The notes under the pieces are model-generated. The model saw nothing but the letters and a program-made list of their open reading frames with translations, did no database searches and was not told the DNA's origin. A DNA stretch of 37,949 bases from positions 1-37,949 of the forward strand of contig JAMXLO010000004.1 in NCBI GenBank assembly GCA_024280945.1. Reading direction: 5' to 3'. Made by a program: the position numbers and the translations under genes. Below, in pieces: positions 23,631-33,213 of this stretch. The DNA comes from Acetobacteraceae bacterium. GTDB lineage: Bacteria; Pseudomonadota; Alphaproteobacteria; Acetobacterales; Acetobacteraceae. Positions within the stretch are counted from its first letter, which is position 1, and every line of letters starts with the position of its first letter.

Positions 23631-24674
23631 TCAGATGTCCAGTCGATAGAAGCGCGACGCCGTGCCGCAGAACAGGTCGGCCCTCTCCGCCGCACTGGCT
23701 CCACGCGCCAGGATCTTGCAGGCATTCCAGAATGGGGCGTAGGCGTACGAGCCCTTGTCCACCGGAAAGTTGCTTTCAAACATGCAGCGTGACGCGCCGA
23801 ACGCTGCGATGCAGGTGTCTACATACGGCTTCCACGCCGCGGCGAGCGTTTCCGATGACGGCGGATCGGGCTTCTCGTGGAAGTCGAAGCCGTTGATCCG
23901 CATCGCCATGCCACCCAGCTTCACCACGACGTTCGGACACTGCGCCAGCGCGCGGATCGACGCCGACCACCTGCCGAACACCTCGTCTCGCTTGCCGGCA
24001 TAGACACCGATGCCAAGCGGTCCTCCGACATGGTTCAGGCAGATGCGCGTATCCGGAAATGTCCGCGCGAGTGCTGTCAGTTCATCGATCTGCGGATGGT
24101 ACAACCACGCATCGAACGTCAGGTTCAGCGGCGCCAAGCATGAAAAACCCTGCCGGAACGTCGCGTCGGCCAGCAGTCCCGACGGCGGCGAATACGCCGG
24201 GTTCATCAGCGCCGGATCGGCGTCCCACGCGGTGATGTGACGAATGCCCCGGAAGCGTCCGCCACCCGCGCGGATATGCGCCTCCAGCACGGGGCGCACG
24301 CGCTCGCCCAATCGCAGATCGGCATGCCCGACGATACCCGCGCAGACCTTGGTCTTGCCGTAGCCTCCCGAGGCGCTCATCGCCGCAACGCCGTTGACGA
24401 ATTCGGTCTCGCCCACCGGCTTCATCTCCTCCGGTCCAGATGCACGGTGCATCGAGCGACACTGTACGAACACGGTGGCGACGATGTTGTGGCCACTGTT
24501 GGTATCGGCAAGCAAATGATCCAGCATATAGTCCCAACCGGGCCGTTCCCACAGATGATGGTGCGGATCGACGATCGGCAGATCGGGTTCCAGGATCGCC
24601 TCGGTCCGTCGCGCCAGCCAGTCGTCGCGGACCGGCAGGTACGTGCTGCTGGCAGGCTGCGTCGTCGTGCTCAT
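23631..24674 (-). CDS. amidohydrolase family protein (Amidohydro_2, LigI-like)
   Basis: 347-residue TIM-barrel metal hydrolase of the amidohydrolase-2 group. The N-terminal metal motif is in VDPHHHLWERPGWDY. ICLNHVGGPLG provides a later His, and MFESNFPVDKGSYAYAPFWNA is the C-terminal motif of relatives of 2-pyrone-4,6-dicarboxylate lactonase and other lactonases. The residue between the metal histidines and the Asn in SNFP fit hydrolysis or decarboxylation of lactones. The start at 24674 is followed by a Ser/Thr-rich lead. It begins the MBL-VOC run, 64 bases after the DUF1348 gene. Confidence 0.87.
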   Translation of the reverse strand: MSTTTQPASSTYLPVRDDWLARRTEAILEPDLPIVDPHHHLWERPGWDYMLDHLLADTNSGHNIVATVFVQCRSMHRASGPEEMKPVGETEFVNGVAAMSASGGYGKTKVCAGIVGHADLRLGERVRPVLEAHIRAGGGRFRGIRHITAWDADPALMNPAYSPPSGLLADATFRQGFSCLAPLNLTFDAWLYHPQIDELTALARTFPDTRICLNHVGGPLGIGVYAGKRDEVFGRWSASIRALAQCPNVVVKLGGMAMRINGFDFHEKPDPPSSETLAAAWKPYVDTCIAAFGASRCMFESNFPVDKGSYAYAPFWNACKILARGASAAERADLFCGTASRFYRLDI

Positions 24675-24738
24675 GGCGGCTCCCTTCCCTCGACGGGAAG
24701 GATCATTTCAACCAACAGCGGCCACCGCAAGCGGCCAG

Positions 24739-25203
24739 CTACAGGCCGAGATCGCTCAGACCCGGATGCTCATCCGGCCGCCGGCCCAACGGCCAGTGAT
24801 ACTTCCGGTCCGTCGCGGCGATCGGCAGGTCGTTGATGCTGGCGATCCGCCGGCGCATCAGCCCTTGCTCGTCGAACTCCCAGTTCTCATTGCCGTAGCT
24901 GCGGAACCACGTGCCGCTGTCGTCGTGCCATTCATAGGCAAAGCGCACCGCAATGCGGTTATCGCGGAACGCCCAGAGCTCCTTGATCAGTCGATAGTCC
25001 AACTCGCGCTGCCACTTGCGCGTAAGGAATGCCTCGATTGCGGCCCGACCGTGCAGGAACTCAGCCCGGTTCCGCCATTGGCTGTCCTCGGTGTAGCCTT
25101 GCGCCACCCGCACGGGTTCGCGCGTGTTCCACGCATCTTCAGCCGCGCGTACCTTCCGGATCGCGGTTTCCTGAGTGAACGGTGGCAGTGGTGGGCGGCT
25201 CAT
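24739..25203 (-). CDS. DUF1348 (NTF2-like) protein
   Basis: 154-residue NTF2-fold protein of the DUF1348 family. It carries the characteristic [19 protein letters not shown] opening, [18 protein letters not shown], the [16 protein letters not shown] block and the [25 protein letters not shown] core. NTF2-like cones often act as small enzymes or binding proteins; this family has no fixed function. ATG 25203 (MSRPPLP) is chosen over 25215. It may be transcribed with the downstream amidohydrolase. Confidence 0.85.
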   Translation of the reverse strand: MSRPPLPPFTQETAIRKVRAAEDAWNTREPVRVAQGYTEDSQWRNRAEFLHGRAAIEAFLTRKWQRELDYRLIKELWAFRDNRIAVRFAYEWHDDSGTWFRSYGNENWEFDEQGLMRRRIASINDLPIAATDRKYHWPLGRRPDEHPGLSDLGL

Positions 25204-25272
25204 GCTCTCCTCCATGCGACGGAATGCATGGGGATTATGCCATTTATGGCATGCTGCTACCTGGGCCCCGAG

Positions 25273-26763
25273 TCAGGCGGCTGTGGCGAGTTCGTCCGTT
25301 GCGCGCCGCGTCCGACGTCGCGTGACGGGCACCGCTTGCGGCAGACATTGGCCAATCAGGTTGGCGTAGAGCCGCGCATATTCCTCCGCTGCACCTGACC
25401 ACAGGAAGCTGCGCGCCATTGCCGCCTGGCGCATCTCGCTCAATACCTCGGGGTCATCGTAAGCATCGAAGGCACGACGACAGGCAGCGAGCAGGCCCTC
25501 ACCTGACAACTCCGAGAATAGAAAGCCAGTCTCGCCGTCCTGAATTGTATCAGCAAGGCCACCGGTCCGATGGGCAATCGGCAGTGTGCCATAGCGTTGC
25601 GCCTGCATTTGCGTCAGCCCGCACGGCTCGAAACGCGATGGCATCAGGCAGAAGTCGCTGGCGGCAACGATCCGTCGTGCCATCGACTCGTTGAAACCGA
25701 TCAGGAGGCCAATGTCGTCGCGATGGCTGCGCGCCAGACGGCTGAGCATGTGCTCGGTGTCCGGATCACCCAAGCCAAGTATGGCGATCTGACCACCTTC
25801 GTAGACGATGTCGCGCGCCGTCTCGGCAACTATGTCGAGACCCTTCTGGTGCACCAATCGCGAGACCACGCCGAATAGTGGTCCATCGGAATGCCGCAGG
25901 CACAGCCCGGTCCGCACCAAGTCTGCGTTCGACTGCTTGCCTGAGAGGTCGTCTGCCTCAAAATGGTGCGGCAGGTGCGGGTCGCGGCTCGGATCCCATG
26001 TCTCGTCGATGCCGTTGACGATGCCGGAGAGGCGTCCTTCGGCGGCAATGCCGCTGGTCAGACCATGCAGGCCACCGCCGAGGGCCTCGGTAGTGATCTC
26101 GTGCGCATAGGTCGGGCTGACGGTGCAAACGTGATCCGCGTAGAACAGGCCCGCCTTGAGAAAGGATATGCGGTCGTGGAACTCGACGCCATTGACGTCG
26201 AATGCGCTCTCCGGAATAGCAAGTGTCTGCATCCGATCCCGATGATATAGGCCCTGATAGGCGATGTTATGGATGGTGAGGAGCGTCGGTATCCGCGCGC
26301 CCTGCCAGCGCAAGTACGCCGGCGCCATTCCTCCTGGCCAGTCGTTGACGTGCAGCAGATCCGGTGCCCAGTTCATCCCGGCGGTACCGGCGGCGATTTC
26401 AGCGGCAGCAAGTGACAGGCGAGCAAAGCGGACATCGTTGTCCGGCCAATCGTGCCCATCGGGTGCTGCGTAAGGACTGCCGATACGCTGGTACAGCGAC
26501 GGTTCAAGCACGAGGAACAGCGGGAGGCCATCGTGAGTGAACGTCTGACCGATGCAGCAAGGCTCGATTCCGGCTCGCCCCGGAAGGTGCGCCACGATGG
26601 TTATGTCGCTGGCTTTGGCGATCACCTCGGGGTAGGCCGGCAACAGCACGCGAACGTCGATGTCGCGATATCGCAGCGCGCGCGGTAGCCCCGCGGACAC
26701 GTCCCCTAGACCGCCCGCCTTTGCAAAGTCGGTAAACTCGCTGGTCGCGAACAGGACCTTCAT
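25273..26763 (-). CDS. glgA: glycogen/starch synthase
   Basis: 496-residue GT5 glycogen synthase that transfers glucose from ADP-glucose to alpha-1,4-glucan. KAGGLGDVS at residues 15-23 is the sugar-nucleotide-binding KxGGL motif. HVNDWPGG, TIHNIAYQG, GIVNGID and the C-terminal SRFEPCGLTQMQAQRYG with HRTGGLADTI are all present. The start ATG 26763 has GGAG four bases upstream; the long open frame beyond is out of the protein family. The C-terminus carries an extra basic tail (TRRRTRRATDE). No glgB, glgC, glgP or glgX is present, so it is an orphan here. The 94-base A/T-rich gap upstream may contain its promoter. Confidence 0.94.
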   Translation of the reverse strand: MKVLFATSEFTDFAKAGGLGDVSAGLPRALRYRDIDVRVLLPAYPEVIAKASDITIVAHLPGRAGIEPCCIGQTFTHDGLPLFLVLEPSLYQRIGSPYAAPDGHDWPDNDVRFARLSLAAAEIAAGTAGMNWAPDLLHVNDWPGGMAPAYLRWQGARIPTLLTIHNIAYQGLYHRDRMQTLAIPESAFDVNGVEFHDRISFLKAGLFYADHVCTVSPTYAHEITTEALGGGLHGLTSGIAAEGRLSGIVNGIDETWDPSRDPHLPHHFEADDLSGKQSNADLVRTGLCLRHSDGPLFGVVSRLVHQKGLDIVAETARDIVYEGGQIAILGLGDPDTEHMLSRLARSHRDDIGLLIGFNESMARRIVAASDFCLMPSRFEPCGLTQMQAQRYGTLPIAHRTGGLADTIQDGETGFLFSELSGEGLLAACRRAFDAYDDPEVLSEMRQAAMARSFLWSGAAEEYARLYANLIGQCLPQAVPVTRRRTRRATDELATAA

Positions 26764-26857
26764 TTTGCTCCGGCTGGCTGGTGGCCAATGTTTTGCTGCG
26801 ATATGGGTTAATGCAATCTTAATCGCTTCTGTTCGTGTATTTGCGATCAGACTGCAA

Positions 26858-29812
26858 CTACGGATCCATCGCTCGGCGTATTGCCATCTCATAATGCAAG
26901 CGGCTGTGGTCCTCGCGTATGCGGTCCAATGCGTTGTCGCGAAGCGACTGCCATAGCGTCGGATCACGATACGCCGCGATGACTTGCTGGGCGAACTTAG
27001 CTGGGTCCCCAGAATCAGCTGCGAGCAGATGGCGTCCATCCTGCCATTCCAGCTGCCGACGCAGCAATTCGGTCGCGACCACTGGCACGCCAAACGATGC
27101 TGCCTCATGCACTTTATAGGGCGCTCCAGCCGCATATCGCGTCGGCGCCACGACGATGCGGTGGGCGTTGTATAGCGGCTCAACATCTTCGACCGGTCCG
27201 CGGAACGTAATGCGCGAATGGTCACGATAACCGTCGAAAGAAATCGTCGGGCTGACATAGCCGGCGACCGTCAGTCGCGTCTCCCAACCGAGCGCCTCTT
27301 CCACCAAGGGAAGTACCCTAGTGGCGAACCAGTCCAGTGCGTCCCAGTTCGGACTGTCCTGCTCGTGAATCGCCGCAAGAAACAGCATGCCTGTTCGATC
27401 GGCGAAGGTCCGTGGTGTCGGTTTCGGCTCCCGCCAGTGGCCGATCACCACGACATTGGAAAACCCCAGTTCACGCAGCTTCCGAACTTCCTGCGCGGTC
27501 ACCGCGACAAGTCGCTGGCACAGATGCGCATTGGCGAACTCACGCGCGAGGCCGGCGTCCACATCGAAGCTCACGGTCCCGGCCAGCGCGGCTCGCTCTG
27601 CGTCACGCAATGTGACGATCGCTTCGGTGTCGAGCACGACGTGTGGTGGCTTGCCGCCCGCGATGATGCGCTCGAGCACTGGCTTCACCCTATCGAGATT
27701 ATGCGTGCGTGCGATCCAGATGGCGTCGTAATATCCCTGCCGCGCAACCAGAAAGTCCGCCAGATCCCCGAGGGTGCGGTCGTGCATCACTTCGATCGTG
27801 TCGGGCATGTCGGCATAAATGGTGGCCAGACCGAACTCGCATGGGGCGATCGGGTAAACCGTCACCTGGTAACCCAGAGACGCCATAAGTCGGATCAGGT
27901 CATTGGATCGGACAAAGCCCGACCCAAACCGACGCAACGGTATCGTGTCCTCGACGAACAATACGCGACGGCCGCTCCTGCTGTCGCGCGCAAACACTTC
28001 GACACGACGATCGGCAACATAGCGAAAGCGCAGACGGTCGCCGTGTTTGCGTAACAGCGCCTCTTGCGTGCGAACCGCGGCCTCTGCATCGGCGTTGCGC
28101 TGCGTGAGCCGGGTCGCCGCGACCGCCGGATCAAAAATGACGCGAAACCCCGCCTCGACTACACGCAGACACAGGTCGGCGACCGCTCCACCTTCTATCG
28201 GGAAGGCGTCATCGAAGCCTTCGATCCGGTTCAGCACTTCCGCACGCAACAAGAGCACGCCCGCAAGGAAATCGACGTCGCGCACAAAGTTCGCATCGGG
28301 CACCAGCGGAGAAGCATCGCGAAGATACCAGGAGGTGCCGCCGTCACGCCAGACAATGCCACCGGCAGACTCCAGGCGGGCATCCGTACGAAGCACTTTG
28401 CCACCGACCGCACCAATGTCCGGATCCGACTCCAATCGCCGCAGTGCAGCACGCAGCGTACCGGGAGCCAGTTCAATTGTGCCATCGATGAACAGCATGG
28501 CATCCGCGCCAGCGCTGCTCAGCGCGGCGTTGACAGCGTGCAGCACATTGACCTGGCTGTTGAAGTGCAAGACCTGCGCGCCGGAAACGAATGCGCCGAT
28601 TCGCCGGATATCGTCGGTCGCGCCGGCATCAATCAGGAACAGCTCCATATCGCCGGCAAATGCCGCCCGCAACGCAGCCAGCATCCACAGTGTAACGGCA
28701 AAGGCGTCGCGAACCACGATGATCGCGCTGATGATCGGCGGACCATCGCAGTGGAAATCGACCGTGGTGCGCGAGGCGAATGGCAGCAGCTGTTCTGCAC
28801 GTCGACGATACAGCGCGGCCGCCTGACGCTCGGTGACCAGATCATCAGGCACCGGCACGGTGGGCAGCCCCCGTTCGCGACCGACGGTCAGATAATGGAC
28901 GAAGGCGTCCCGGGCGCGACCCGCCTCGATCTCGCTCCGCACGCCCGGGTTGGCACCCACGTAGTGGCGCAAATCGATTGCGGCACAGGGTGAACGGAGT
29001 TCCGCGGCACCATTGTGCAGGAAATGATCATAACCGTTACGGCGATCCCTGGCTTCCACCGCGGCGGCGACATCCTTGTTGCGCTGCAGGTAATAGGCCT
29101 CAGAGAATTCAGGCAGCGGATCGAATTCAGTTGGTGTTTCATTGGTCAGATAGTGATGTAACGCACATCGCCATTTGCTCTCGGCAACGGCGGGATATCG
29201 GCGCAGATACCAGACCGAATCGAAGCAATACGACGTCCTGATTTCTGGCAACCGCTGTGCGATACGCGCAAGATAATGCTGATAGCAGCCGGCAGTATCG
29301 GCTTCGGCGCGATCAGCAGTCGCGAGCTGCGCCTGATAGACCTGCGGTTCAAACAGCAGATGGCCGATCCGCCCCTCCCGAGCGCCATGCTTCAGGTAAT
29401 GGTCGTAGCCATTGATATTGCCGTCGCGCGCCAGCACCTCGTCGCCCAGATCGCGGTGGCGCTGCCGATACAGTAGCTCACTGAATAACCAGTGCGGGGA
29501 ACGGGTGCGAAATCCTGCGCGGCAATAGGCATCAAAGGCTGACGCAGCATGGCCTTCGCGCACGGCGGCAGCAGCACCTGGATAGCGCTGCATATGCCAT
29601 GCTTCATCGAACCACAAGTTCGGCGAGTGGCCGCGCTGCTGTCCCTGCGACAAGTAGAACTGCAACGCGGCTGTGTCGTCTGCACCATCGAGTTCGCCGC
29701 ATGTATCGGCATAGGTTGCGAGGTACCACGCCGGATCGAACACCGCCCAGGCAATGGTCGTCTGTCCACGCAGCCTCAACGTGTCACGCGCCGACTGCCC
29801 CGCCGATGTCAT
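26858..29812 (-). CDS. large multidomain glycosyltransferase with N-terminal repeats
   Basis: 984-residue protein with three regions. Residues 25-317 hold seven imperfect repeats of about 40 residues built around FDxxWYLxxYP and HYLxxGxREG motifs. Residues about 358-600 resemble a GT2 (GT-A fold) domain: ISAIIVVRDA, LFLIDAGATDD and the MLFIDGTIEL strand where GT2 enzymes usually have an N-D-D-type metal motif. Residues about 637-984 form a GT-B/GT4-like domain starting RRVLFVEDTIPLRRFGSGF and ending VEPLYNAHRIVVAPTRYAAGAPYKVHEAASFG. No signal or membrane helix was found, so it is probably a cytoplasmic enzyme of surface-polysaccharide synthesis. It begins 26 bases after the CaiB-like gene. 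Confidence 0.82.
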   Translation of the reverse strand: MTSAGQSARDTLRLRGQTTIAWAVFDPAWYLATYADTCGELDGADDTAALQFYLSQGQQRGHSPNLWFDEAWHMQRYPGAAAAVREGHAASAFDAYCRAGFRTRSPHWLFSELLYRQRHRDLGDEVLARDGNINGYDHYLKHGAREGRIGHLLFEPQVYQAQLATADRAEADTAGCYQHYLARIAQRLPEIRTSYCFDSVWYLRRYPAVAESKWRCALHHYLTNETPTEFDPLPEFSEAYYLQRNKDVAAAVEARDRRNGYDHFLHNGAAELRSPCAAIDLRHYVGANPGVRSEIEAGRARDAFVHYLTVGRERGLPTVPVPDDLVTERQAAALYRRRAEQLLPFASRTTVDFHCDGPPIISAIIVVRDAFAVTLWMLAALRAAFAGDMELFLIDAGATDDIRRIGAFVSGAQVLHFNSQVNVLHAVNAALSSAGADAMLFIDGTIELAPGTLRAALRRLESDPDIGAVGGKVLRTDARLESAGGIVWRDGGTSWYLRDASPLVPDANFVRDVDFLAGVLLLRAEVLNRIEGFDDAFPIEGGAVADLCLRVVEAGFRVIFDPAVAATRLTQRNADAEAAVRTQEALLRKHGDRLRFRYVADRRVEVFARDSRSGRRVLFVEDTIPLRRFGSGFVRSNDLIRLMASLGYQVTVYPIAPCEFGLATIYADMPDTIEVMHDRTLGDLADFLVARQGYYDAIWIARTHNLDRVKPVLERIIAGGKPPHVVLDTEAIVTLRDAERAALAGTVSFDVDAGLAREFANAHLCQRLVAVTAQEVRKLRELGFSNVVVIGHWREPKPTPRTFADRTGMLFLAAIHEQDSPNWDALDWFATRVLPLVEEALGWETRLTVAGYVSPTISFDGYRDHSRITFRGPVEDVEPLYNAHRIVVAPTRYAAGAPYKVHEAASFGVPVVATELLRRQLEWQDGRHLLAADSGDPAKFAQQVIAAYRDPTLWQSLRDNALDRIREDHSRLHYEMAIRRAMDP
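28862..29740 (-). repeat. seven-unit protein repeat region in the glycosyltransferase
   Basis: Units begin near residues 25, 68, 110, 154, 197, 236 and 279. Each has an aromatic-rich head (e.g. FDPAWYLATYAD, FDSVWYLRRYPA, FSEAYYLQRNKD) and a tail such as GYDHYLKHGAREGR or AFVHYLTVGRERGLP. The DNA is diverged, so this is an old protein-level repeat rather than a recent tandem duplication. Confidence 0.75.
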
Positions 29813-29838
29813 CCCCGATCGCGCTGCGGGTGTGATCG

Positions 29839-31077
29839 CTATCTGCGGCGTTCGGTCAGGACGATGCCGTCCCGCTGCAATACTGCGATTTCGTCAGACG
29901 AGTAGCCGTGCTGTGCCAGCACGTCGGTGCCATCCTGGGCAAACTTCGGCGGCGGTCGACGTGTGCCCCCCGGCGTGCGGCGCAGCTTGATCGGTGAGCC
30001 GAGACCACGATACCAATCAAGCTCGGTGACCATCTCGCGATGCGCGGTGTGCGGTGCCGAGGTCGCTTCATCCACTGGCAGCACCGGGCCCGCCGGCACG
30101 CCGTTCCGGATCAGCTTCAGCGACAGCTCGTTGCCGTCATGCTCGGCAAACGCCGCCGCCAGCACCTCGGTCAGTGCCGCGCGATTGACGTTGCGCTTGC
30201 CGTTGTCGGCAAAACGAGGATCGTCCGCCAGTTCCGGCCGACCGATGATCTCCGCCAGTTTGCGGAACTGGCCGTTGTTGCCCGAGGCAATGAAGATATC
30301 GCAGGTCTTGGTGGGGAACTTGTCGTACGGCACCAGGTTGGGATGTGGATTGCCAGTACCCGCCGGCCGCTTGCCGTTGAGGAAGTAGTTTGCCGCCTGC
30401 GGATGCAGCAGAGCCATGCCGCAATCGTACAGCGTCATGTCAAGATACTGCCCGCGCCCCGAGCGCTCGCGTTCGTGCAATGCCATCAGGATGCCGATCG
30501 CCGAATAGAGACCGGTACCCATATCGACGATCGCTGTGCCCATTCGCATCGGCCCGGTGGTCGCATCGCCATTCACGCTCATCAGCCCGGTCATCGCCTG
30601 TAGAATCGCATCGTAGCCAGGCAGCCCACCGAGTGGGCCGTCTGCGCCGAAGCCGGAGATCCGGCAATGGATCAGCCGCGGGAATCGCTCCGACAGCGTG
30701 TCGTAGCCGATTCCCCATTTTTCCATCGAGCCAGGCTTGAAGTTCTCAATCAGGATGTCGGCGCCCTCGAGCAGGCGCATCAGCACCGACCGCCCCTCCG
30801 GCTTGCCGATGTCGAGGGCAATGGCGCGCTTGTTACGATTGATACCGATGAAATAGCTGGCGTCGTCGTCGTGGAACGGAGGGCCCCAGTCGCGCACTTC
30901 GTCGCCCTGTGGCGGCTCCACCTTGATCACGTCTGCACCATGATCGGACAGGATCATTGTGCAGTAGGGGCCGCCGAGAACCCGCGTCAGATCGATGACC
31001 TTCAGACCGGCAAGCGCGCCCGGAGATTTCGCCAGTCCCTTGCCCTCGGTGGCCGGTCGGAATGTTGCATCATTCAT
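29839..31077 (-). CDS. CaiB/BaiF family CoA-transferase
   Basis: 412-residue class III CoA-transferase (formyl-CoA transferase / L-carnitine CoA-transferase family). GLKVIDLTRVLGGPYCTMILSDHGADVIKVEPP is the signature opening. The catalytic aspartate is D185 in AIVDMGTGLY. It moves CoA between acids through an aspartyl anhydride. ATG 31077 is used; the frame opens four codons earlier. The substrate is unknown; such enzymes activate catabolic carboxylic acids. It precedes the glycosyltransferase by 26 bases and lies 49 bases after folC, so it could be read from the trp-folC transcript. Confidence 0.92.
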   Translation of the reverse strand: MNDATFRPATEGKGLAKSPGALAGLKVIDLTRVLGGPYCTMILSDHGADVIKVEPPQGDEVRDWGPPFHDDDASYFIGINRNKRAIALDIGKPEGRSVLMRLLEGADILIENFKPGSMEKWGIGYDTLSERFPRLIHCRISGFGADGPLGGLPGYDAILQAMTGLMSVNGDATTGPMRMGTAIVDMGTGLYSAIGILMALHERERSGRGQYLDMTLYDCGMALLHPQAANYFLNGKRPAGTGNPHPNLVPYDKFPTKTCDIFIASGNNGQFRKLAEIIGRPELADDPRFADNGKRNVNRAALTEVLAAAFAEHDGNELSLKLIRNGVPAGPVLPVDEATSAPHTAHREMVTELDWYRGLGSPIKLRRTPGGTRRPPPKFAQDGTDVLAQHGYSSDEIAVLQRDGIVLTERRR

Positions 31078-31126
31078 TGCGCAGCCCACTCATTGTCTTC
31101 TGCCGATTGCAGCATCTCGGGCAAGC

Positions 31127-32347
31127 TTATGCCAGAGACTTCGCGTCCAGCTTCAAGACCTCGCCTGCAAGATACAGGCTGCCGCAGATAAGCACACGGG
31201 CGGAGCGGGCACGCGGCAACGCAGCGAGCGCGCCGGCCACGTCAGGTCCTGGGCGGGCTACACCGCCCGAGGCTTCGATGATTGCCTCGACCGGGCGGGC
31301 GTCGTGCTGTCCGGGCTCGGCCACCGCCCACAGGGTGGCCGCCAGGGGGATCAGTGGCCGAAGGAATTCGCCTGCATCCTTCGATTGCTTCATGCCGATC
31401 ACGAGATGCACCGGCCGATCGGACCAGGCCCGCAGGTGTTCCGCGAGCGCCTCGCCTGCTCCAGGATTGTGCCCGCCGTCCAGCCACAGCTCCCAATCAG
31501 GTGGCAACAGTGCCGCCAGCCGCCCCTGCAGGCGCTGCAGCCGCGCCGGCCATTCCGCGGCAGCGATGCCGGAGACATCCATCGGCACGCCCGATGCCCG
31601 CAGTGCAGCTACGGCGATTCCGGCATTGTCCAGTTGAAATGCACCGGGCAGCGATGGCCGCGGATGGGCGGGAACCTGCCAGTCACGGTCGCGCAGAAGT
31701 ACCGGAGCGCCGACGCGGCCAGCCGCCGCCAGCAATACATCAAGCACCTCGGGCGGCTGGGCCCCGATCGCGACGGGCACACCCGGCTTCATGATGCCGG
31801 CCTTCTCCGCTGCGATCAGCGGCAGCGTGTCGCCGAGCAATTCGCGGTGGTCCAGCGAAATCGAGGTGATCGCGCAGGCTGCTGGCCGCTCGATCACGTT
31901 GGTCGCATCTCCGCGGCCACCCAGGCCGACTTCCAGCACACACAGATGGGCGGGAGTCGCGGCGAACAGGTGGAACGCGACCGCGGTGATCACTTCGAAC
32001 ACGGTAATCGGCGCGCCGGCGTTCACCTCCTCGATATGCTCGAGCGCCGCCGCCAGCGCGTCGTCAGAGACCAGCTCGCCGGCGATGCGGATACGTTCAT
32101 TGAAGCGCACCAGATGCGGCGATGTATATACATGCACGCGCCCCCCTGCCGCCTCGGCCATGGCACGCAGGAACGCGCAGACGCTGCCCTTGCCGTTGGT
32201 TCCCGCCACATGAACGATCGGCGGCAGCCGGCGCTCGGGATGTCCCAGTTTTGCCAGCAATGCGCACAGCCGATCCAGGCTGAGATCGATCAGCCGCGGA
32301 TGCAGCCCATGCAGCCGTGCGACAATGCCCTCGATGCGCGCTGTCAT
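31127..32347 (-). CDS. folC: bifunctional dihydrofolate/folylpolyglutamate synthase
   Basis: 406-residue Mur-ligase-type enzyme that attaches glutamate to dihydropteroate and extends folate polyglutamates. [11 protein letters not shown] is the P-loop, [14 protein letters not shown] the folate/omega loop, and [25 protein letters not shown] and LDGGHNPGA are further family blocks. In many FolC proteins the site reads DHxxxLG, as here. Its ATG overlaps the accD stop in ATGA. It is slightly shorter than the common 420-430 residues but complete at both ends. Confidence 0.95.
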   Translation of the reverse strand: MTARIEGIVARLHGLHPRLIDLSLDRLCALLAKLGHPERRLPPIVHVAGTNGKGSVCAFLRAMAEAAGGRVHVYTSPHLVRFNERIRIAGELVSDDALAAALEHIEEVNAGAPITVFEVITAVAFHLFAATPAHLCVLEVGLGGRGDATNVIERPAACAITSISLDHRELLGDTLPLIAAEKAGIMKPGVPVAIGAQPPEVLDVLLAAAGRVGAPVLLRDRDWQVPAHPRPSLPGAFQLDNAGIAVAALRASGVPMDVSGIAAAEWPARLQRLQGRLAALLPPDWELWLDGGHNPGAGEALAEHLRAWSDRPVHLVIGMKQSKDAGEFLRPLIPLAATLWAVAEPGQHDARPVEAIIEASGGVARPGPDVAGALAALPRARSARVLICGSLYLAGEVLKLDAKSLA

Positions 32348-33213
32348 GCAGCAGCGGCGGCAACTTCCTTGATGCGCAGCAGCGAGATGATGCGCGCCAG
32401 GGTCGCCTTCAGCTCGGTCCGCTTCACCACCAGGTCCACGATACCATGCTCGTGCAGATACTCTGCCCGCTGGAATCCTTCCGGCAGTTTTTCGCGCACG
32501 GTCTGCTCGATGACGCGCGGGCCGGCGAAACCGATCAGCGCCCCCGGCTCGGCGATGTGGATGTCGCCCAGCATCGGGAAACTCGCGGTCACCCCACCCG
32601 TCGTAGGGTCGGTCAGCACCACGATGTATGGCAAGCCCGCTTCCTTCACCAGGCGGGTGGCGATCACCGTGCGGGGCATCTGCATCAGGCTGATCGCGCC
32701 CTCCTGCATGCGTGCGCCGCCCGAGGCGGTGAAGACGATCAGTGGCGCATCCTGCAGCACAGCCAGTTGCGCTGCCGCCAGAATGCCGTCGCCCACCGCC
32801 GCGCCCATCGAACCGCCGATGAACTCGAACTCCATCGCCGCAACGACAGCCGGCTGACCGTCAATCTTGCCGTGCGCGACCACGACCGCATCGTCGAGAT
32901 GCGTCTTGTCGCGCGCTTCCTTGAGCCGGTCCGTGTAGCGCTTGGTGTCGCGAAAGCGCAGCGGATCGGCAATGACCTTGGGCAGCTCGATCCGGGTGAA
33001 ACTGCCCTCGTCGAAAGTGTAGCCAAGCCGTTCGATCGCTCCGACGCGCATGTGGTGGCCGCAATGCGGGCAAACCTTCAGGTTGGTCATCAGGTCACGG
33101 TGAAAGATCATCTGCTCGCAGGCCGGACACTGATGCCACAGGTTTTCCGGCACCTCGCGGCGCGCGAACAGCGTGCGGATCTTGGGGCGGACGTAGTCTG
33201 TGAGCCAGTTCAT
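32344..33213 (-). CDS. accD: acetyl-CoA carboxylase carboxyltransferase subunit beta
   Basis: 289-residue beta subunit that, with AccA, moves the carboxyl group from biotin to acetyl-CoA to form malonyl-CoA. The N-terminal zinc ribbon is complete (C29, C32, C48, C51). The crotonase-like core shows [26 protein letters not shown] and [12 protein letters not shown], which build the oxyanion hole. It starts inside the trpA stop (ATGA) and ends inside the folC start, so dosage is tied to the trp genes by translational coupling. Confidence 0.97.
   Translation of the reverse strand: MNWLTDYVRPKIRTLFARREVPENLWHQCPACEQMIFHRDLMTNLKVCPHCGHHMRVGAIERLGYTFDEGSFTRIELPKVIADPLRFRDTKRYTDRLKEARDKTHLDDAVVVAHGKIDGQPAVVAAMEFEFIGGSMGAAVGDGILAAAQLAVLQDAPLIVFTASGGARMQEGAISLMQMPRTVIATRLVKEAGLPYIVVLTDPTTGGVTASFPMLGDIHIAEPGALIGFAGPRVIEQTVREKLPEGFQRAEYLHEHGIVDLVVKRTELKATLARIISLLRIKEVAAAAA

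Noticed and set aside
26764-27258. Upstream in-frame extension of glycogen synthase (about 165 codons)
   Set aside because: It overlaps the glycosyltransferase coding region in another frame and has no similarity to GlgA; ATG 26763 with GGAG is the family start.
30995-32857. 620-codon open frame on the plus strand opposite folC and accD
   Set aside because: It is antisense to two certain genes; the product is rich in Arg/His/Gln/Cys with no motif. Long antisense frames are common in GC-rich DNA.
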